A DNA stretch of 64,000 nt from contig NZ_RFAR01000046.1 in the NCBI RefSeq assembly GCF_003693445.1, positions 1-64,000 of the forward strand. The letters are read 5' to 3'. Below, in pieces: positions 17,014-27,475 of this stretch (positions are counted from its first letter, which is position 1; each line of letters starts with the position of its first letter). The position numbers were made by a program, and so were the translations under genes. The notes under the pieces were generated by a model. It was not told where the DNA came from and searched no databases. It worked only from the letters and a program-made list of their open reading frames with translations. Source of the DNA: Aquitalea palustris. Its GTDB lineage: Bacteria > Pseudomonadota > Gammaproteobacteria > Burkholderiales > Chromobacteriaceae.

Positions 17014-17637
17014 GTGTGGTCAATCATTGAAGCGGCCGGTTGGCCGATCTGGACCATCATTCTGGCCTCGGTCATTTCGCTGGCCATCATCTTCGAGCGG
17101 CTGTTCAGTTTGCGCGCGTCGCTGATCGTACCGGATGGCCTGCTGGCGCAGACTGTAACCGAATATCGTCGGGTTGGCGCCTCGGCCGACCTGCTGCAAT
17201 TACTCAACAACCATTCACCGCTGGGCAAGCTGTTCGCTGCTGGCCTGCGTAATGTCAGCGTCAGCCGCGAGGTGATGAAAGATGCCATCGAGGACGAAGG
17301 CCGCGTGGTGGCGCATCAACTGGAACGCTTCCTGAATACGCTGGGCACCATCGCTGCCATGGCCCCCTTGCTGGGCCTGCTGGGCACGGTGATCGGCATG
17401 ATCGAGATTTTTGGTTCGCAGGCTCCTGGCGGTTCATCCAATCCGCAGCAACTGGCACATGGTATTTCCATTGCACTGTACAACACGGCTTTTGGCTTGA
17501 TTGTGGCGATTCCCAGCATGATGTTCTATCGCCATTTCCGCGCCCGGGTGGATGGCTTGCTGGTGGAGATGGAATCCCAGGCGGTGAAACTGGTGGAAGT
17601 ACTGCATGGCGAACGCCAGAACGGTAGCAAGCCATGA
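17014..17637 (+). CDS. exbB: MotA/TolQ/ExbB proton channel family protein
   Basis: Inner-membrane proton-channel subunit of 207 residues. With ExbD it uses the proton-motive force to energise TonB or a related partner. Three membrane segments are visible: about residues 10-30 (IIEAAGWPIWTIILASVISL), 110-135 (LGTIAAMAPLLGLLGTVIGM) and 155-175 (ISIALYNTAFGLIVAIPSMM). The start is GTG at 17014, with GGAG 10 nt upstream. It is shorter than E. coli ExbB and lacks a tonB neighbour. exbD overlaps its last codon. This is the first gene of the exbB-exbD-lpxK-trm112-kdsB operon. Confidence 0.88.
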   Translation: MWSIIEAAGWPIWTIILASVISLAIIFERLFSLRASLIVPDGLLAQTVTEYRRVGASADLLQLLNNHSPLGKLFAAGLRNVSVSREVMKDAIEDEGRVVAHQLERFLNTLGTIAAMAPLLGLLGTVIGMIEIFGSQAPGGSSNPQQLAHGISIALYNTAFGLIVAIPSMMFYRHFRARVDGLLVEMESQAVKLVEVLHGERQNGSKP

Positions 17638-18053
17638 ATTTTCGTCGCGGCCGGCACCGCGAGGAGCCGGAAATCAATTTCATCCCGATGATTGACCTGC
17701 TGTTGGTGATCCTGATTTTCCTGATGGTCACCACCACCTATTCCAAATTCGCCGAGCTTAAGATCAATCTGCCCAGTGCCCAGGCCGAAACCAGTCAGCC
17801 TGCGGCTAGCGAAATTACCGTGGCTGTGGCCGCATCCGGTGAGATGGAAGTGGCCGGACACAAGCTGGCGGCCGGTGACAAGTCGGCCTTGCAGGCACAG
17901 TTGCGTGATGCGGCTGCCGGCAAGAAAGACCCGGTGGTCATCATCAATGCGGATGCCAAGGCAACCCATCAGTCGGTGGTGAGCGTGATGGAGGCGGCAC
18001 GTGCTGCAGGCCTGACCCAGCTGACTTTCGCCACGCAAAACACTTCGCCGTGA
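17634..18053 (+). CDS. exbD: ExbD/TolR family biopolymer transport protein
   Basis: Partner of the ExbB-like protein, 139 residues. A single N-terminal membrane helix (about residues 18-40, FIPMIDLLLVILIFLMVTT) contains the conserved proton-carrying Asp of the ExbD/TolR family. The periplasmic domain follows (ASEITVAVAASGEMEVAG; DPVVIINADAKATHQSVVSVM). It overlaps exbB by 4 bp (ATGA) and lpxK by 4 bp (GTGA), so translation is coupled through the operon. Confidence 0.9.
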   Translation: MNFRRGRHREEPEINFIPMIDLLLVILIFLMVTTTYSKFAELKINLPSAQAETSQPAASEITVAVAASGEMEVAGHKLAAGDKSALQAQLRDAAAGKKDPVVIINADAKATHQSVVSVMEAARAAGLTQLTFATQNTSP

Positions 18054-19081
18054 GTCGTCTCAGCCAACGTATCGAACGCCACTGGTATCAAGCTGCATGG
18101 TGGCTGACAGCCCTTCTGGCTCCGCTGGAAGGGCTGTTTGCACTGGTGTCCGCGCTGCGGCGCATGGCTTATCGCTTGCGGCTGCTACGCAGCCATCAGC
18201 TGGCGGTGCCGGTGGTGGTGATCGGCAATATCAATGTGGGTGGCGTCGGCAAAACACCGCTGACGCTGAGCTTGCTGGCTGCCTTGCAAGCCCGGGGCGT
18301 GCGCGTGGGGGTGGTCAGCCGTGGTTATGGCGGCACGCACCAGCAGCCAACCCTGGTGAGTGCGGACTGTAGCCCGCAGCTGGTGGGGGACGAACCTCTG
18401 CTACTGGCCGCCAGTGGTGCTCCGGTGGCGGTGGGGCGAGACCGGGTGGCCGCCGGCGAACTGCTCTTGCGTGTTCATCCCGATTTGCAGCTGATCCTGA
18501 CCGATGACGGCCTGCAGCACTACCGGCTGGCGCGTACGCTGGAAGTGGTGGTGCTGGATGGCGGACGCGGTCTGGGTAATGGCCATCTGTTGCCGGCTGG
18601 CCCGCTGCGCGAACCGGCCTCCCGTCTTGCCAGCGTGGACGCTGTGGTAGTGAATGGCGTCGCTTCATCCCTGCCGCTGCCCGCTGCGTTACCCTGCTTT
18701 CAGATGCAGCTGAGTGCGGAGCACCTGGTGTCACTGGCTGATCCGACACGGAGTCGCAGTGTGGTGGATTTCGCAGCCGAGCCGGTGCTGGCACTGGCGG
18801 GTATCGGTCACCCCGAGCGTTTTTTCAACACCTTGCGCGGCTTGGGATTTTCTTTGCAGCACTGCCTGAGCTTTCCCGATCATCACGCTTTCAGCGCAGC
18901 GGATTTGCCGGCGGGCGACAGCCCCATCATCGTCACCAGCAAAGATGCGGTGAAATTGCGGCGGGTGATTCATGATGCGGCGCAGCGTGCTAGACTATGG
19001 GTCTTGCCGGTTACGGCACAGCTGACGCCGGATCTGGCGAGCTGGCTACTTTCCCGATTGAAGATAAGACATGGACGCTAA
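18050..19081 (+). CDS. lpxK: Tetraacyldisaccharide 4'-kinase
   Basis: Phosphorylates the lipid A precursor disaccharide-1-phosphate at the 4' position at the inner membrane, the step that completes lipid IVA. At 343 residues it has the expected length. An N-terminal membrane-associated helix precedes a P-loop in [13 protein letters not shown] (about residues 64-76). Family motifs include [21 protein letters not shown] (catalytic Asp) and [14 protein letters not shown]. It starts with GTG overlapping the exbD stop. It overlaps the next gene by 11 bp, tying lipid A phosphorylation to the KDO gene kdsB downstream. Confidence 0.94.
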   Translation: MSRLSQRIERHWYQAAWWLTALLAPLEGLFALVSALRRMAYRLRLLRSHQLAVPVVVIGNINVGGVGKTPLTLSLLAALQARGVRVGVVSRGYGGTHQQPTLVSADCSPQLVGDEPLLLAASGAPVAVGRDRVAAGELLLRVHPDLQLILTDDGLQHYRLARTLEVVVLDGGRGLGNGHLLPAGPLREPASRLASVDAVVVNGVASSLPLPAALPCFQMQLSAEHLVSLADPTRSRSVVDFAAEPVLALAGIGHPERFFNTLRGLGFSLQHCLSFPDHHAFSAADLPAGDSPIIVTSKDAVKLRRVIHDAAQRARLWVLPVTAQLTPDLASWLLSRLKIRHGR

Positions 19082-19253
19082 ATTTCTGGACATCCTGGTG
19101 TGCCCGCTGTGCAAGGGCCCGCTGGTATTCGACAAGGCCCAGCAGGAACTGATCTGCAAGGGCGATCGTCTGGCTTTTCCGGTGCGGGACGGCATCCCGA
19201 TGATGCTGGAAACCGAAGCGCGCGAACTGCCGCCGGAAGAAGAAGTAAAATGA
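19071..19253 (+). CDS. Trm112-family zinc-ribbon-like small protein
   Basis: Protein of 60 residues of the Trm112/YcaR family, usually encoded between lpxK and kdsB. One half of a zinc-ribbon is visible ([11 protein letters not shown]); the second Cys pair is reduced to a single Cys ([21 protein letters not shown]). In eukaryotes and some bacteria such proteins activate methyltransferases; the role of the YcaR type is not established. It overlaps lpxK by 11 bp and kdsB by 4 bp. Confidence 0.88.
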   Translation: MDAKFLDILVCPLCKGPLVFDKAQQELICKGDRLAFPVRDGIPMMLETEARELPPEEEVK

Positions 19254-20011
19254 GCGGTTTTGCCGTCGTCATTCCAGCGCGCATGGCCTCTAGCCGTTTG
19301 CCGGGCAAGCCGCTGGCTGATCTGGCCGGCAAGCCCATGGTGGTGCGGGTGGCCGAGCAGGCCGCAAAAAGTGCGGCCAGCCAGGTAGTGGTGGCGACCG
19401 ATCATGCCGAAATCATGCAGGCCTGCGCTGCGCATGGCATTGCCACGGTGATGACGCGTGTAGATCACGCCAGCGGCACCGACCGCCTGGCGGAAGTTGC
19501 CCAGCAGATGCAGTGGGATGCCGCGCAGATCGTGGTGAATGTACAGGGCGACGAGCCCTTGATTGATCCGGCACTGATCGACCGTCTGGCCACACTGATG
19601 GCCGAGACCAAGGTGCCGATGGCCACCGTGGCCCACCCCTTCCATGCTGCACAAGACATGTTCAATCCCAATGTGGTCAAGGTTGTGCTGGACCACGCTG
19701 GGCGGGCCCTGTATTTCAGCCGGGCGCCCATTCCCTATGCCCGTGACGCGTTTGCACACGATACAAGCGTCTTGCCAGCCGACCTACCGGTCTTGCGGCA
19801 CATCGGCATGTATGCCTACCAGGCAGGCTTTTTGCAGACCTACAGCTCATTGATCCCGGCACCGCTGGAGCAGTTCGAAGCACTGGAACAGCTGCGCGTG
19901 CTATGGCATGGCTACCCCATCATGGTGGCCACGGTGAGCGAAGCACCCGCAGCCGGCGTGGATACGCCGGAAGATCTGGAACGGGTGCGTGCCGTACTGG
20001 CCGGGCGCTGA
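19250..20011 (+). CDS. kdsB: 3-deoxy-manno-octulosonate cytidylyltransferase
   Basis: Activates KDO as CMP-KDO for transfer to lipid A. The ATG at 19250 overlaps the preceding stop (ATGA) and gives 253 residues. It begins [20 protein letters not shown], containing the nucleotide-binding signature. Further motifs are [28 protein letters not shown] and [15 protein letters not shown]. Together with kdsC and kdsD at 34-36 kb, three KDO-pathway genes are in this window at two loci. Confidence 0.95.
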   Translation: MSGFAVVIPARMASSRLPGKPLADLAGKPMVVRVAEQAAKSAASQVVVATDHAEIMQACAAHGIATVMTRVDHASGTDRLAEVAQQMQWDAAQIVVNVQGDEPLIDPALIDRLATLMAETKVPMATVAHPFHAAQDMFNPNVVKVVLDHAGRALYFSRAPIPYARDAFAHDTSVLPADLPVLRHIGMYAYQAGFLQTYSSLIPAPLEQFEALEQLRVLWHGYPIMVATVSEAPAAGVDTPEDLERVRAVLAGR

Positions 20012-20063
20012 GCGCCGGGCAAGGCCGCAGCAGAAGACGGCCGATGAACACCAAACACAATAA

Positions 20064-20747
<684 letters not shown>

Positions 20748-20770
20748 GCTGCAGATTGAGCTGTTGATGA

Positions 20771-20798
20771 AACAAAGCGGGCTGCGGCCCGCTTTGTT
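20771..20798 (+). terminator. Intrinsic terminator after adk
   Basis: AACAAAGCGGGC pairs with GCCCGCTTTGTT (12 bp) around TGCG, and TGTTGCTG follows. Confidence 0.82.
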
Positions 20799-20964
20799 GT
20801 TGCTGTCGCAGCATTTTCGCCTTGCCCGAGCTTGTATTGCAATGAATTGACGCTATCTTGCTGGTATACATTGGAACTGTGATGGTGTTTTGCTTGCCCA
20901 AGCTTGTCCCGGATGACCGCTGTGGTTTTGCCGGATGCCCAGCCGGGCAAGAGAAAGAGGTGTT

Positions 20965-21582
20965 ATGTATTACGGAGAGCGCTTCAACGGGATTTCCCAC
21001 CTGGTGGGCACCGTGCTGGCCATTACCGGGCTGATCAGCCTGGTGTATGTGGCGGCCGAGCAGGGCGATCCCTGGAAAATTGTCAGCTTCAGCCTGTACG
21101 GTTCTACCTTGGTGCTGCTGTATCTGATTTCCACGCTGTATCACAGCGCCAGAGGGCGGGCCAAGGCCATTTTGCAGAAGTGCGACCATTCGGCCATCTA
21201 TTTGCTGATTGCCGGCAGTTATACGCCGTATTGCCTGGTCACCTTGCGCGGAGCCTGGGGCTGGACACTGTTCGGTCTGAGCTGGGGTCTGGCCATTTTC
21301 GGCATTATCCAGGAGTTGACGCTGGGACGGCGCACCCGCTTGCTGTCGATGATTTTGTATGTGGTGATGGGCTGGCTGGTGGTGATTGCCATGCAGCCGC
21401 TGATTGCCGCCATGTCCTGGGGTGGCTTGTTCTGGCTGGCTCTGGGCGGTTTGATTTACAGCGTGGGGATTTACTGGTTTCTCAATGACGAGAAAATCCG
21501 TCATGGTCACGGCATCTGGCACTTGTTTGTGCTGGGGGGCAGCATCTGCCAGTTTGTCAGCGTGATGTTCTACGTGGCCTGA
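20965..21582 (+). CDS. Hemolysin III / PAQR family membrane protein
   Basis: Seven-helix integral membrane protein of 205 residues. The ATG at 20965 follows GAAAGAGG and matches the family start (MYYGERFNGISHLVGTVLAI). The PAQR metal-site residues are visible: ISTLYHSARG after helix 2 and HGIWHLFVLGGS near the end, with CDHSAIYLLIAGSYTPYCL in the middle. The family is called hemolysin III, but hemolysis is not its established role in Gram-negatives; the E. coli relative YqfA affects membrane-energy homeostasis. It is monocistronic with a terminator at 21605. Confidence 0.88.
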   Translation: MYYGERFNGISHLVGTVLAITGLISLVYVAAEQGDPWKIVSFSLYGSTLVLLYLISTLYHSARGRAKAILQKCDHSAIYLLIAGSYTPYCLVTLRGAWGWTLFGLSWGLAIFGIIQELTLGRRTRLLSMILYVVMGWLVVIAMQPLIAAMSWGGLFWLALGGLIYSVGIYWFLNDEKIRHGHGIWHLFVLGGSICQFVSVMFYVA

Positions 21583-21604
21583 TCACGGATCAGCTGACCA
21601 TGAA

Positions 21605-21637
21605 AAAGCCGCCTCAGCGCAAGCTGCAGGCGGCTTT
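21605..21637. terminator. Bidirectional terminator
   Basis: AAAGCCGCCT with CAGC pairs with GCTG and AGGCGGCTTT around a GCAA tetraloop, with a small bulge. It lies between the convergent hemolysin III and HD-GYP genes. Confidence 0.8.
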
Positions 21638-21652
21638 GTTCTTGATGCGGAC

Positions 21653-23236
21653 CTATAGTTCGAAGGGCAGCCGTCCTTGCTCCACCATATCGCACAAGGC
21701 GCTGACAACGATTGGATCAAATTGGCTGCCAGCGCGGCTGCGGATATAGTCCAGCGTTTCCGACAGCTCCCATGGCTCCTTGTAGGGGCGCTTGTTCAGC
21801 AGGGCATCAAACACATCCACCACCGCCACGATGCGGGCGGAGAGCGGAATTTGCTGCTCTTTCAGCTTGTTGGGGTAGCCATTGCCATCGAAGTGCTCGT
21901 GGTGACCACCGGCAATTTCAGAACCCAGTGACAGATAGCTCTGCCCCTCCACCATCTGTGCCGACTTGGCGAGAATGCTGGCGCCAATACCGGCATGCTG
22001 CTCCATGATGCGCCGCTCTTCCGGGTCCAGTTTGCCAGGCTTGAACAGGATGTGATCCGGCGTACCAACCTTGCCGACATCGTGCAGGATGCTGGCCATG
22101 CCCACCATGTCCATGAATTCGGCCGTGAGCAGATCCAGATATTGTCCGCGCTGGCGGATTTCGCCGGCAATGGCATCGGTGAGTTTCTGCACCCGTAGTA
22201 CGTGGGCACCGGTATCGGTATCACGGTACTCGGCCAGGGCTGCCAGTGCCACCACGGTGGCTTCCTGCGAATGACGCAGCTGGTTGTAGAGATAGAGGTT
22301 ATCGTAGGCTGAAGAAATGCGCTGGCAGAATACCTCCAGCAGATTGCGTTCCACATCGTCCAGCGGCCAGGGCGGGGTGAAGTGCACGGCGAATTCGCGC
22401 CCGTTTTGTGCAGTAATGCACAACACATCGTAGGGGTGCTGGTAGATATTGCGCTTTTCATGCAAGGCGCGCCGGATGGCGCTGGCCAGGTCCGGATAGT
22501 CGTCCAGGCTGCCACTTTCCAGCAGGCATTCATAAGCACCGGCAGCCGCCAGGATTTCCAGTTGCGGCCGCCCCGTCATGTCCGGTGTGCTTTCCACACA
22601 CAGGATGCCGTCGGTGCCGACATCCAGAATGGCGCTGATCTGTTTGAGCACACCAGAGGCGAACTCCTTCAGCGAGAACATCTGGTACAGATCGGCCGCC
22701 CCTTCCAGAATCTTGGCCAGACCCTGGCGGTTTTTCTCGATGGTGATCAGGTTTTCGTAGGCACGCAGCGAGGCGATCACGGTGGTGAACAGCTTTTGGA
22801 CGGTCAGCTCGGTCTTGGTCTTGTAGTCGTTGATATCGTAATTGAGGATGACTTCCTGTTCCGGAGCCTGGCCTGGTTGGCCGGTGCGCAGCACGATGCG
22901 TGTCGTGCTGATCTGCAGCTCCTCGCGGATGCGGCGGACCAGTCGCAGGCCTGCGTCGTCTGTTTCCATCACCACGTCCAGCAGTATCAGTGCCACGTCG
23001 CCATGCAGTTGCAGCATTTGCAGGGCTTCGCCCGCCGAGTAGGCGCTCAGCAGCTCGAGTGCACGATCCTTGTAGCGGATATTGCGGATGGCCAGTGCGG
23101 TGGCACTGTGCACATCCGGCTCGTCATCCACGATCAGGATCTTCCATGGATGCTTGTACTGGGGCAAAGGCTTGCTCTGTTCTGGCGGGTCGTCATCCAG
23201 CAGCCAGTCGTCGTCATTTGCTTGCTGCTGACTCAT
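21653..23236 (-). CDS. Response regulator with DUF3369 and HD-GYP domains
   Basis: Two-component output protein of 527 residues, predicted to hydrolyse cyclic-di-GMP. A receiver domain (about 30-155) has the phospho-acceptor Asp in LILLDVVMETDD and the Lys in YKTKTELT. A DUF3369 GAF-like sensor follows (about 170-320). The HD-GYP domain (about 330-515) has HDVGK, the HHEHFDGNGYPNKL motif with an intact GYP, and RIVAVVDVFDAL. All catalytic residues look intact. It overlaps the cognate kinase gene by 4 bp, so the two should act as a pair. The kinase signal is unknown. Confidence 0.9.
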   Translation of the reverse strand: MSQQQANDDDWLLDDDPPEQSKPLPQYKHPWKILIVDDEPDVHSATALAIRNIRYKDRALELLSAYSAGEALQMLQLHGDVALILLDVVMETDDAGLRLVRRIREELQISTTRIVLRTGQPGQAPEQEVILNYDINDYKTKTELTVQKLFTTVIASLRAYENLITIEKNRQGLAKILEGAADLYQMFSLKEFASGVLKQISAILDVGTDGILCVESTPDMTGRPQLEILAAAGAYECLLESGSLDDYPDLASAIRRALHEKRNIYQHPYDVLCITAQNGREFAVHFTPPWPLDDVERNLLEVFCQRISSAYDNLYLYNQLRHSQEATVVALAALAEYRDTDTGAHVLRVQKLTDAIAGEIRQRGQYLDLLTAEFMDMVGMASILHDVGKVGTPDHILFKPGKLDPEERRIMEQHAGIGASILAKSAQMVEGQSYLSLGSEIAGGHHEHFDGNGYPNKLKEQQIPLSARIVAVVDVFDALLNKRPYKEPWELSETLDYIRSRAGSQFDPIVVSALCDMVEQGRLPFEL

Positions 23237-24777
23237 TGCTTGAACTCCTTGTGCTGGATTTCAGGGGCGATGCAAGGCATGGTGATGATGAAGTTGCTAC
23301 CTTTGCCGGCTTCGCTGTGTACCTCGATACTGCCACCCAAACGTTGCCGGATGATGTTATAGACGATGTGCAGCCCCAGTCCGCTGCCACCACTGCCACG
23401 GCGGGTGGTGAAGAAGGGGTCGAAGATACGGCTGAGGTTTTCGGCAGGGATGCCCTTGCCGTTATCCTGAATGCTCAGCTTGACGTTATTGTTGCTGCTG
23501 CGCTCGGCATGGATGCTGATGGTGCCGCCGGGCTTTTCATCAAAGCCATGCACCAGGGCATTCACCAGCAGGTTGGTGATGACTTGCGACACCGCGCCCG
23601 GATAGCTGTCCAGCAGCAGGTCGTCTTCGCAGGAAATTTCGATGCTGGTCTGCGAGCGTTTGAAACGCGGCTTGAGGCTGGTGACGATTTCACTCAGATA
23701 GTCATTGAGCTGGAAGTCGCGGCGCTGCTCGCTGGTTTGATCTACCGCCACCTGCTTGAAGCTGTGGATCAGGTTGGCAGCACGTTCTGCATTGGACAAA
23801 ATCAGCTCGCAGCACTCTTTGGCCGTATCCAGATAAGCCTGGAAATCGCTCTTCTTGATGCCGCCGTTATCCAGTTTTTCCGTGATGTGCAGGGTGGTGG
23901 TGGCCAGGTGCGAGGCCGTGGTCAGGGTAATGCCGACCGGCGTGTTGATTTCGTGGGCCACGCCAGCCACCAGGCTGCCCAGCGAGGCGAGTTTTTCCGC
24001 CTCGACCAGGGTTTGCTGGGTCTGCACCAGCTGGCGCAAGGCCAGCTCTGCATTGTCCTTTTCCTGACGGGCCTGGGCCTCGGCTGCCGTGCGCATGGCA
24101 AGGTCGGCAGAAATGCGGTCGACAATGCGGTTGAAACTGCGGGTCACCGCGCCGAATTCATCCTGGGTTTGCTGCGAGATACGGGAAGACTTGGCATCGT
24201 CACTGCTGGCCGCACGATTCAGCGCATCTTGCAGCCGTTTCAGCGGATCGAACACGAAGCGGTTCAGGTTGTAGGTCATCACGAAGAAGATCAGTACATC
24301 CAGTACCACGATTTCCAGCAGGATTTCCAGCAAGTGCACCAGCTGGCGGTGTTCCAGCTGGCTGCGCGACAGGTAAACGGTGGCCGTGCCAAGCTTTTCA
24401 CGATTCTGGTAGATGATGGGCAGGCTCAACACGTCATCACTGCCGGGTTTTTCGGAGGGAGCCATGTCGCGCAGGGTATTGTTGTCGCTGCGGATGCGGC
24501 CAATGTTCAGCCCGGCGTCTCCGGTGATGCGGATGGCCACCACGGAGTTCCAGCCCAGTTCGGCGTCCAGTGTCAGGCGGGTATAGGAGTCGTCCATCTG
24601 CCAGACCCCATGTGGCAGGGACAAGGACAGCCGTGCTTGCAACGAGGCACGCTGTGCCTGGTAATCTGCTTCATCCTGGCTGCGGTTCTGGTTGTATGAC
24701 AACAGGCCGGTGATCGCCACGATCACGGTCACCCCCATCATCAGCCAGAGCCTGAGCTTTGATTTGATACTGTTCAT
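23233..24777 (-). CDS. Sensor histidine kinase
   Basis: Membrane histidine kinase of 514 residues. Helix 1 is at about 10-30 (LWLMMGVTVIVAITGLL), a periplasmic sensor region runs to about 160, helix 2 is at 165-190, then a HAMP-like segment (LNRFVFDPLKRLQDALNRAA). The phospho-acceptor His is in VAGVAHEINTPVG. The ATPase domain has the N box (QVITNLLVNALVHGF) and G boxes (DNGKGIPAENL; GGSGLGLHIVYNII). It is encoded immediately upstream of the HD-GYP regulator with ATGA overlap. About 250 bp upstream to the next gene holds no ORF. Confidence 0.92.
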   Translation of the reverse strand: MNSIKSKLRLWLMMGVTVIVAITGLLSYNQNRSQDEADYQAQRASLQARLSLSLPHGVWQMDDSYTRLTLDAELGWNSVVAIRITGDAGLNIGRIRSDNNTLRDMAPSEKPGSDDVLSLPIIYQNREKLGTATVYLSRSQLEHRQLVHLLEILLEIVVLDVLIFFVMTYNLNRFVFDPLKRLQDALNRAASSDDAKSSRISQQTQDEFGAVTRSFNRIVDRISADLAMRTAAEAQARQEKDNAELALRQLVQTQQTLVEAEKLASLGSLVAGVAHEINTPVGITLTTASHLATTTLHITEKLDNGGIKKSDFQAYLDTAKECCELILSNAERAANLIHSFKQVAVDQTSEQRRDFQLNDYLSEIVTSLKPRFKRSQTSIEISCEDDLLLDSYPGAVSQVITNLLVNALVHGFDEKPGGTISIHAERSSNNNVKLSIQDNGKGIPAENLSRIFDPFFTTRRGSGGSGLGLHIVYNIIRQRLGGSIEVHSEAGKGSNFIITMPCIAPEIQHKEFKQ

Positions 24778-25034
24778 TGATTTTATTATCCCTCTTACCC
24801 TGTTTGAATCCTAGAAACTCAACCCGGGAATTGCCACATCTGTTTGCTAAGCATGTTGGCATCGCAGTATGAAGCTGTCACGGCTGTCGCGTGTGATGGG
24901 GATAATTTAAAGGTTTATGCTTGCAAATGGCAGTACAACAAGCAGGTGGGCACTGAGGAATGCGGTTTTTTTGCACTCTTGTGCTGTTGAAATCAGTTCC
25001 CCTAAGTGTATTTGAACTGAACTAAAGTGCAGTT

Positions 25035-25916
25035 TTAGTGGATTTTCCCCAGTTTCTGCAGCAGTAGCCCGCCCAGAATCAAGCCCAGTCCGATCAGGGT
25101 GGAGGGCAGGATGGGTTCGCCAACAATGAAGTGGATCAAGCCCAGCGACAGTAGTGGCGACAGGAAAATCAGATTGGCGATGCGTGCGGTACTGCTGGTG
25201 AGCTTCATTGCGCTCAGCCACAGCACGAAGGTGAAGCCCATCTCCAGGCCGCCGACATAGGCAGCACCTGCCAGGCCTTGCCAGGCCACTGGCTTGAGTT
25301 CGCCGCTGAGGGCGCAAAAAGCCAGTGTCAGTGGCAGGGACAGCAAGAAGTTGAGCGTGAGTCCGATCACTGGTTCACGCTGGTCGCGCGCATTGAAAAT
25401 CCAGTAACCCGCCCAGAGCAGGGTGGATGCCAGGGCGAAGCCGACACCTGGCAGGCTGGAAAAGTGCAGCTGTAGCAGCTGGCCGTGGGTGCCGATGACC
25501 AGCACCCCCAGATAACAAATCACCGCGGCCAGCATGTCATGCCGGCTCAGTTTGTGTTTGAGCAGGGGCACCGACAGCAAGGTCATGGTCAGTGCCCAGG
25601 TGTAGTTGATGGCCTGGGCTTCCTGTGCCGGAAGCAGAGCGTAAGCCTGGAACAGGATCAGGTAGTAGGCGAGCGGATTGACTGCACCCAGCAGCAGCGA
25701 GCGGCGCCAGTGCTGGCGCAGGGCCGGTAGCAGGCTGCCAAGGCGGCCTTGCCACAGCAGGATGGAAAGCAGGCTGAGGGTGGAGGCAATGCTTGCATAC
25801 AAAACAAGCTGGGCAGGTGACAGATGCTGCAAGCTGATCTTGAAGGCAGTGGCCACGGTAGACCAGGCAAGAACGGCAGAAAGCCCTAGCAGGTAAGCTT
25901 TTTTTTGTTGAGGCAA
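25035..25916 (-). CDS. EamA/DMT-family transporter
   Basis: Ten-helix inner-membrane permease of 293 residues with two EamA repeats (about 8-140 and 150-290). The family exports metabolites such as amino acids; the substrate cannot be read from sequence. The start is a TTG at 25916 with GGTGGAG 7 nt upstream on the minus strand, so the weak start codon is offset by a strong ribosome-binding site. It is a single gene between the kinase and nnrD. Confidence 0.85.
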   Translation of the reverse strand: MPQQKKAYLLGLSAVLAWSTVATAFKISLQHLSPAQLVLYASIASTLSLLSILLWQGRLGSLLPALRQHWRRSLLLGAVNPLAYYLILFQAYALLPAQEAQAINYTWALTMTLLSVPLLKHKLSRHDMLAAVICYLGVLVIGTHGQLLQLHFSSLPGVGFALASTLLWAGYWIFNARDQREPVIGLTLNFLLSLPLTLAFCALSGELKPVAWQGLAGAAYVGGLEMGFTFVLWLSAMKLTSSTARIANLIFLSPLLSLGLIHFIVGEPILPSTLIGLGLILGGLLLQKLGKIH

Positions 25917-26014
25917 GACAATTCTCCACCATATTGGTGGCTTATTTTACACAGGGCCAGCATGCTGTGCGAGTTGGAATTGTATACAAAAAATGGGGTT
26001 GAGCGGGTAGCGGA

Positions 26015-27472
26015 CTAGAGCAGGCGGTTCAGCCAGTGGCTGCAGCGCTGGCTGGTGGCCGATGCGGTCAGGCCAATGGGCCCACCTGCCTGTTGCTGGT
26101 ATTCATCACCGGCCAGTCCGTGTACCCGCGCGGCCAGACTGCTGGCGGCACGCGCATCCATGCCCTGGGCTAGCAGGGCGGCGATCAGCCCGGTCAGTAC
26201 ATCTCCCTGACCGGCGGCAGCCAGTGCCGGACCGCCACTGGTATTGAGCAGATAGGGTTGCCCAACGCTCACGATCAGGCTGCCGGCACCCTTGAGTAGC
26301 ACGGTGCACTGGAAACGTTCGGCCAGCTGACGGGCGGCGGCCAGGCGGTCACCTTGCACGGTGGCGGTTGGGCAAGCCAGCAGGCGCGCTGCTTCTGCCG
26401 GGTGCGGTGTCAGTATGGTACTTGCTGTGCGTTTGGCCAGTGTGTGCTGCAGGTCGGCATTGCTGGCCAGCAGGTTCAGGGCATCGGCATCCAGCACCAG
26501 TGGCAGGGGGCTGGCCAGGGCCCGCGTGAGCCATTGCCGGGCCGGTTTGTCCTGACCCAGGCCGGGACCAAGCGCCAGCACGTCGGCGGCAGGCAGCGGC
26601 ATGGCCGGGTCGGCATGTTGCAGCATCAGCTCCGGACAGGTGGGGTCAACGGTCAGGCTGCCATCCAGTGTCAGTACATGCACTTTGCCGGCTCCGGCAG
26701 CCAGTGCTGCGCGACCGGCCAGCAGGGCAGCACCCAGCATGCCGCGATTACCGCCAATGATGCATAGCGTGCCATTGCTGCCTTTGTGGCTGTCGCGTTG
26801 GCGTTGCAGTGGGCTGGCATCCTGCCGGTTCAGATAGCCTTCGGCTGGCGGGAGCAGCGCTTGCGGGCAGTCGAGTGCGGCCAGTTCGATTTGACCGGCA
26901 TGGTCGGCACCGGCGGCATAGAACAGCCCCGGTTTGTGACAGAGAAAGGTCAGGGTATGGCTGGCGCGGATGCAGGCCTGTTGTGCCTGCCCGGTGTAAG
27001 GATCCAGCCCGCTGGGGCAGTCCAGCGCCAGTTTCAGGCAGTCCAGCTGATTGAGCTGAGTCATGGCGGCGGCCCAGTCAGCCGACAGCGGGCGGCTGAG
27101 GCCGATGCCGAACAGGCCGTCGATCAGCAGGTCTGGCGTCGGGTAATCGTCTGCCAGCTGCTGCAGCGGAATCCCGCCAGCCTGGCGTATGGCCTGCAGT
27201 GCAGCCTGGCTTTGCGGGTTGCTGGCGGCTTGCGGTAGCAGGATGTCCACGCTGTAGCCTGCCTGCATCAGCAATAGCGCAGCATACAGTGCATCACCAC
27301 CGTTATTGCCGGGGCCGGCTGCCACCAGGATGCGCGCATCGTTGTGCAAGTGACATCCCACCCAGTCGGCGGTAGCGCGGGCAGCGCGTTGCATCAGATC
27401 CAGCCCTTGCAGCTCGGCTTCGGTTTCGAGCCGGCGCAAGGCCGGCAAGCTCCACAACGCGTTTTCCCGCAT
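26015..27472 (-). CDS. nnrD: Bifunctional NAD(P)H-hydrate epimerase / ADP-dependent dehydratase
   Basis: Metabolite-repair enzyme of 485 residues that restores damaged NADH and NADPH hydrates. The N-terminal epimerase domain (about 1-210) has GPGNNGGDALYAALLLMQAG and DGLFGIGLSRPL. The C-terminal ribokinase-like dehydratase domain (about 220-480) has IGGNRGMLGAALLAGRAALA, ALGPGLGQD, ILTPHPAEAARLLAC, LLKGAGSLIV and AAAGQGDVLTGLIAALLAQG. This fused form corresponds to E. coli YjeF (Nnr). The ubiX gene ends 3 bp upstream, so the two are probably one transcript. Confidence 0.93.
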   Translation of the reverse strand: MRENALWSLPALRRLETEAELQGLDLMQRAARATADWVGCHLHNDARILVAAGPGNNGGDALYAALLLMQAGYSVDILLPQAASNPQSQAALQAIRQAGGIPLQQLADDYPTPDLLIDGLFGIGLSRPLSADWAAAMTQLNQLDCLKLALDCPSGLDPYTGQAQQACIRASHTLTFLCHKPGLFYAAGADHAGQIELAALDCPQALLPPAEGYLNRQDASPLQRQRDSHKGSNGTLCIIGGNRGMLGAALLAGRAALAAGAGKVHVLTLDGSLTVDPTCPELMLQHADPAMPLPAADVLALGPGLGQDKPARQWLTRALASPLPLVLDADALNLLASNADLQHTLAKRTASTILTPHPAEAARLLACPTATVQGDRLAAARQLAERFQCTVLLKGAGSLIVSVGQPYLLNTSGGPALAAAGQGDVLTGLIAALLAQGMDARAASSLAARVHGLAGDEYQQQAGGPIGLTASATSQRCSHWLNRLL

Positions 27473-27475
27473 GGC

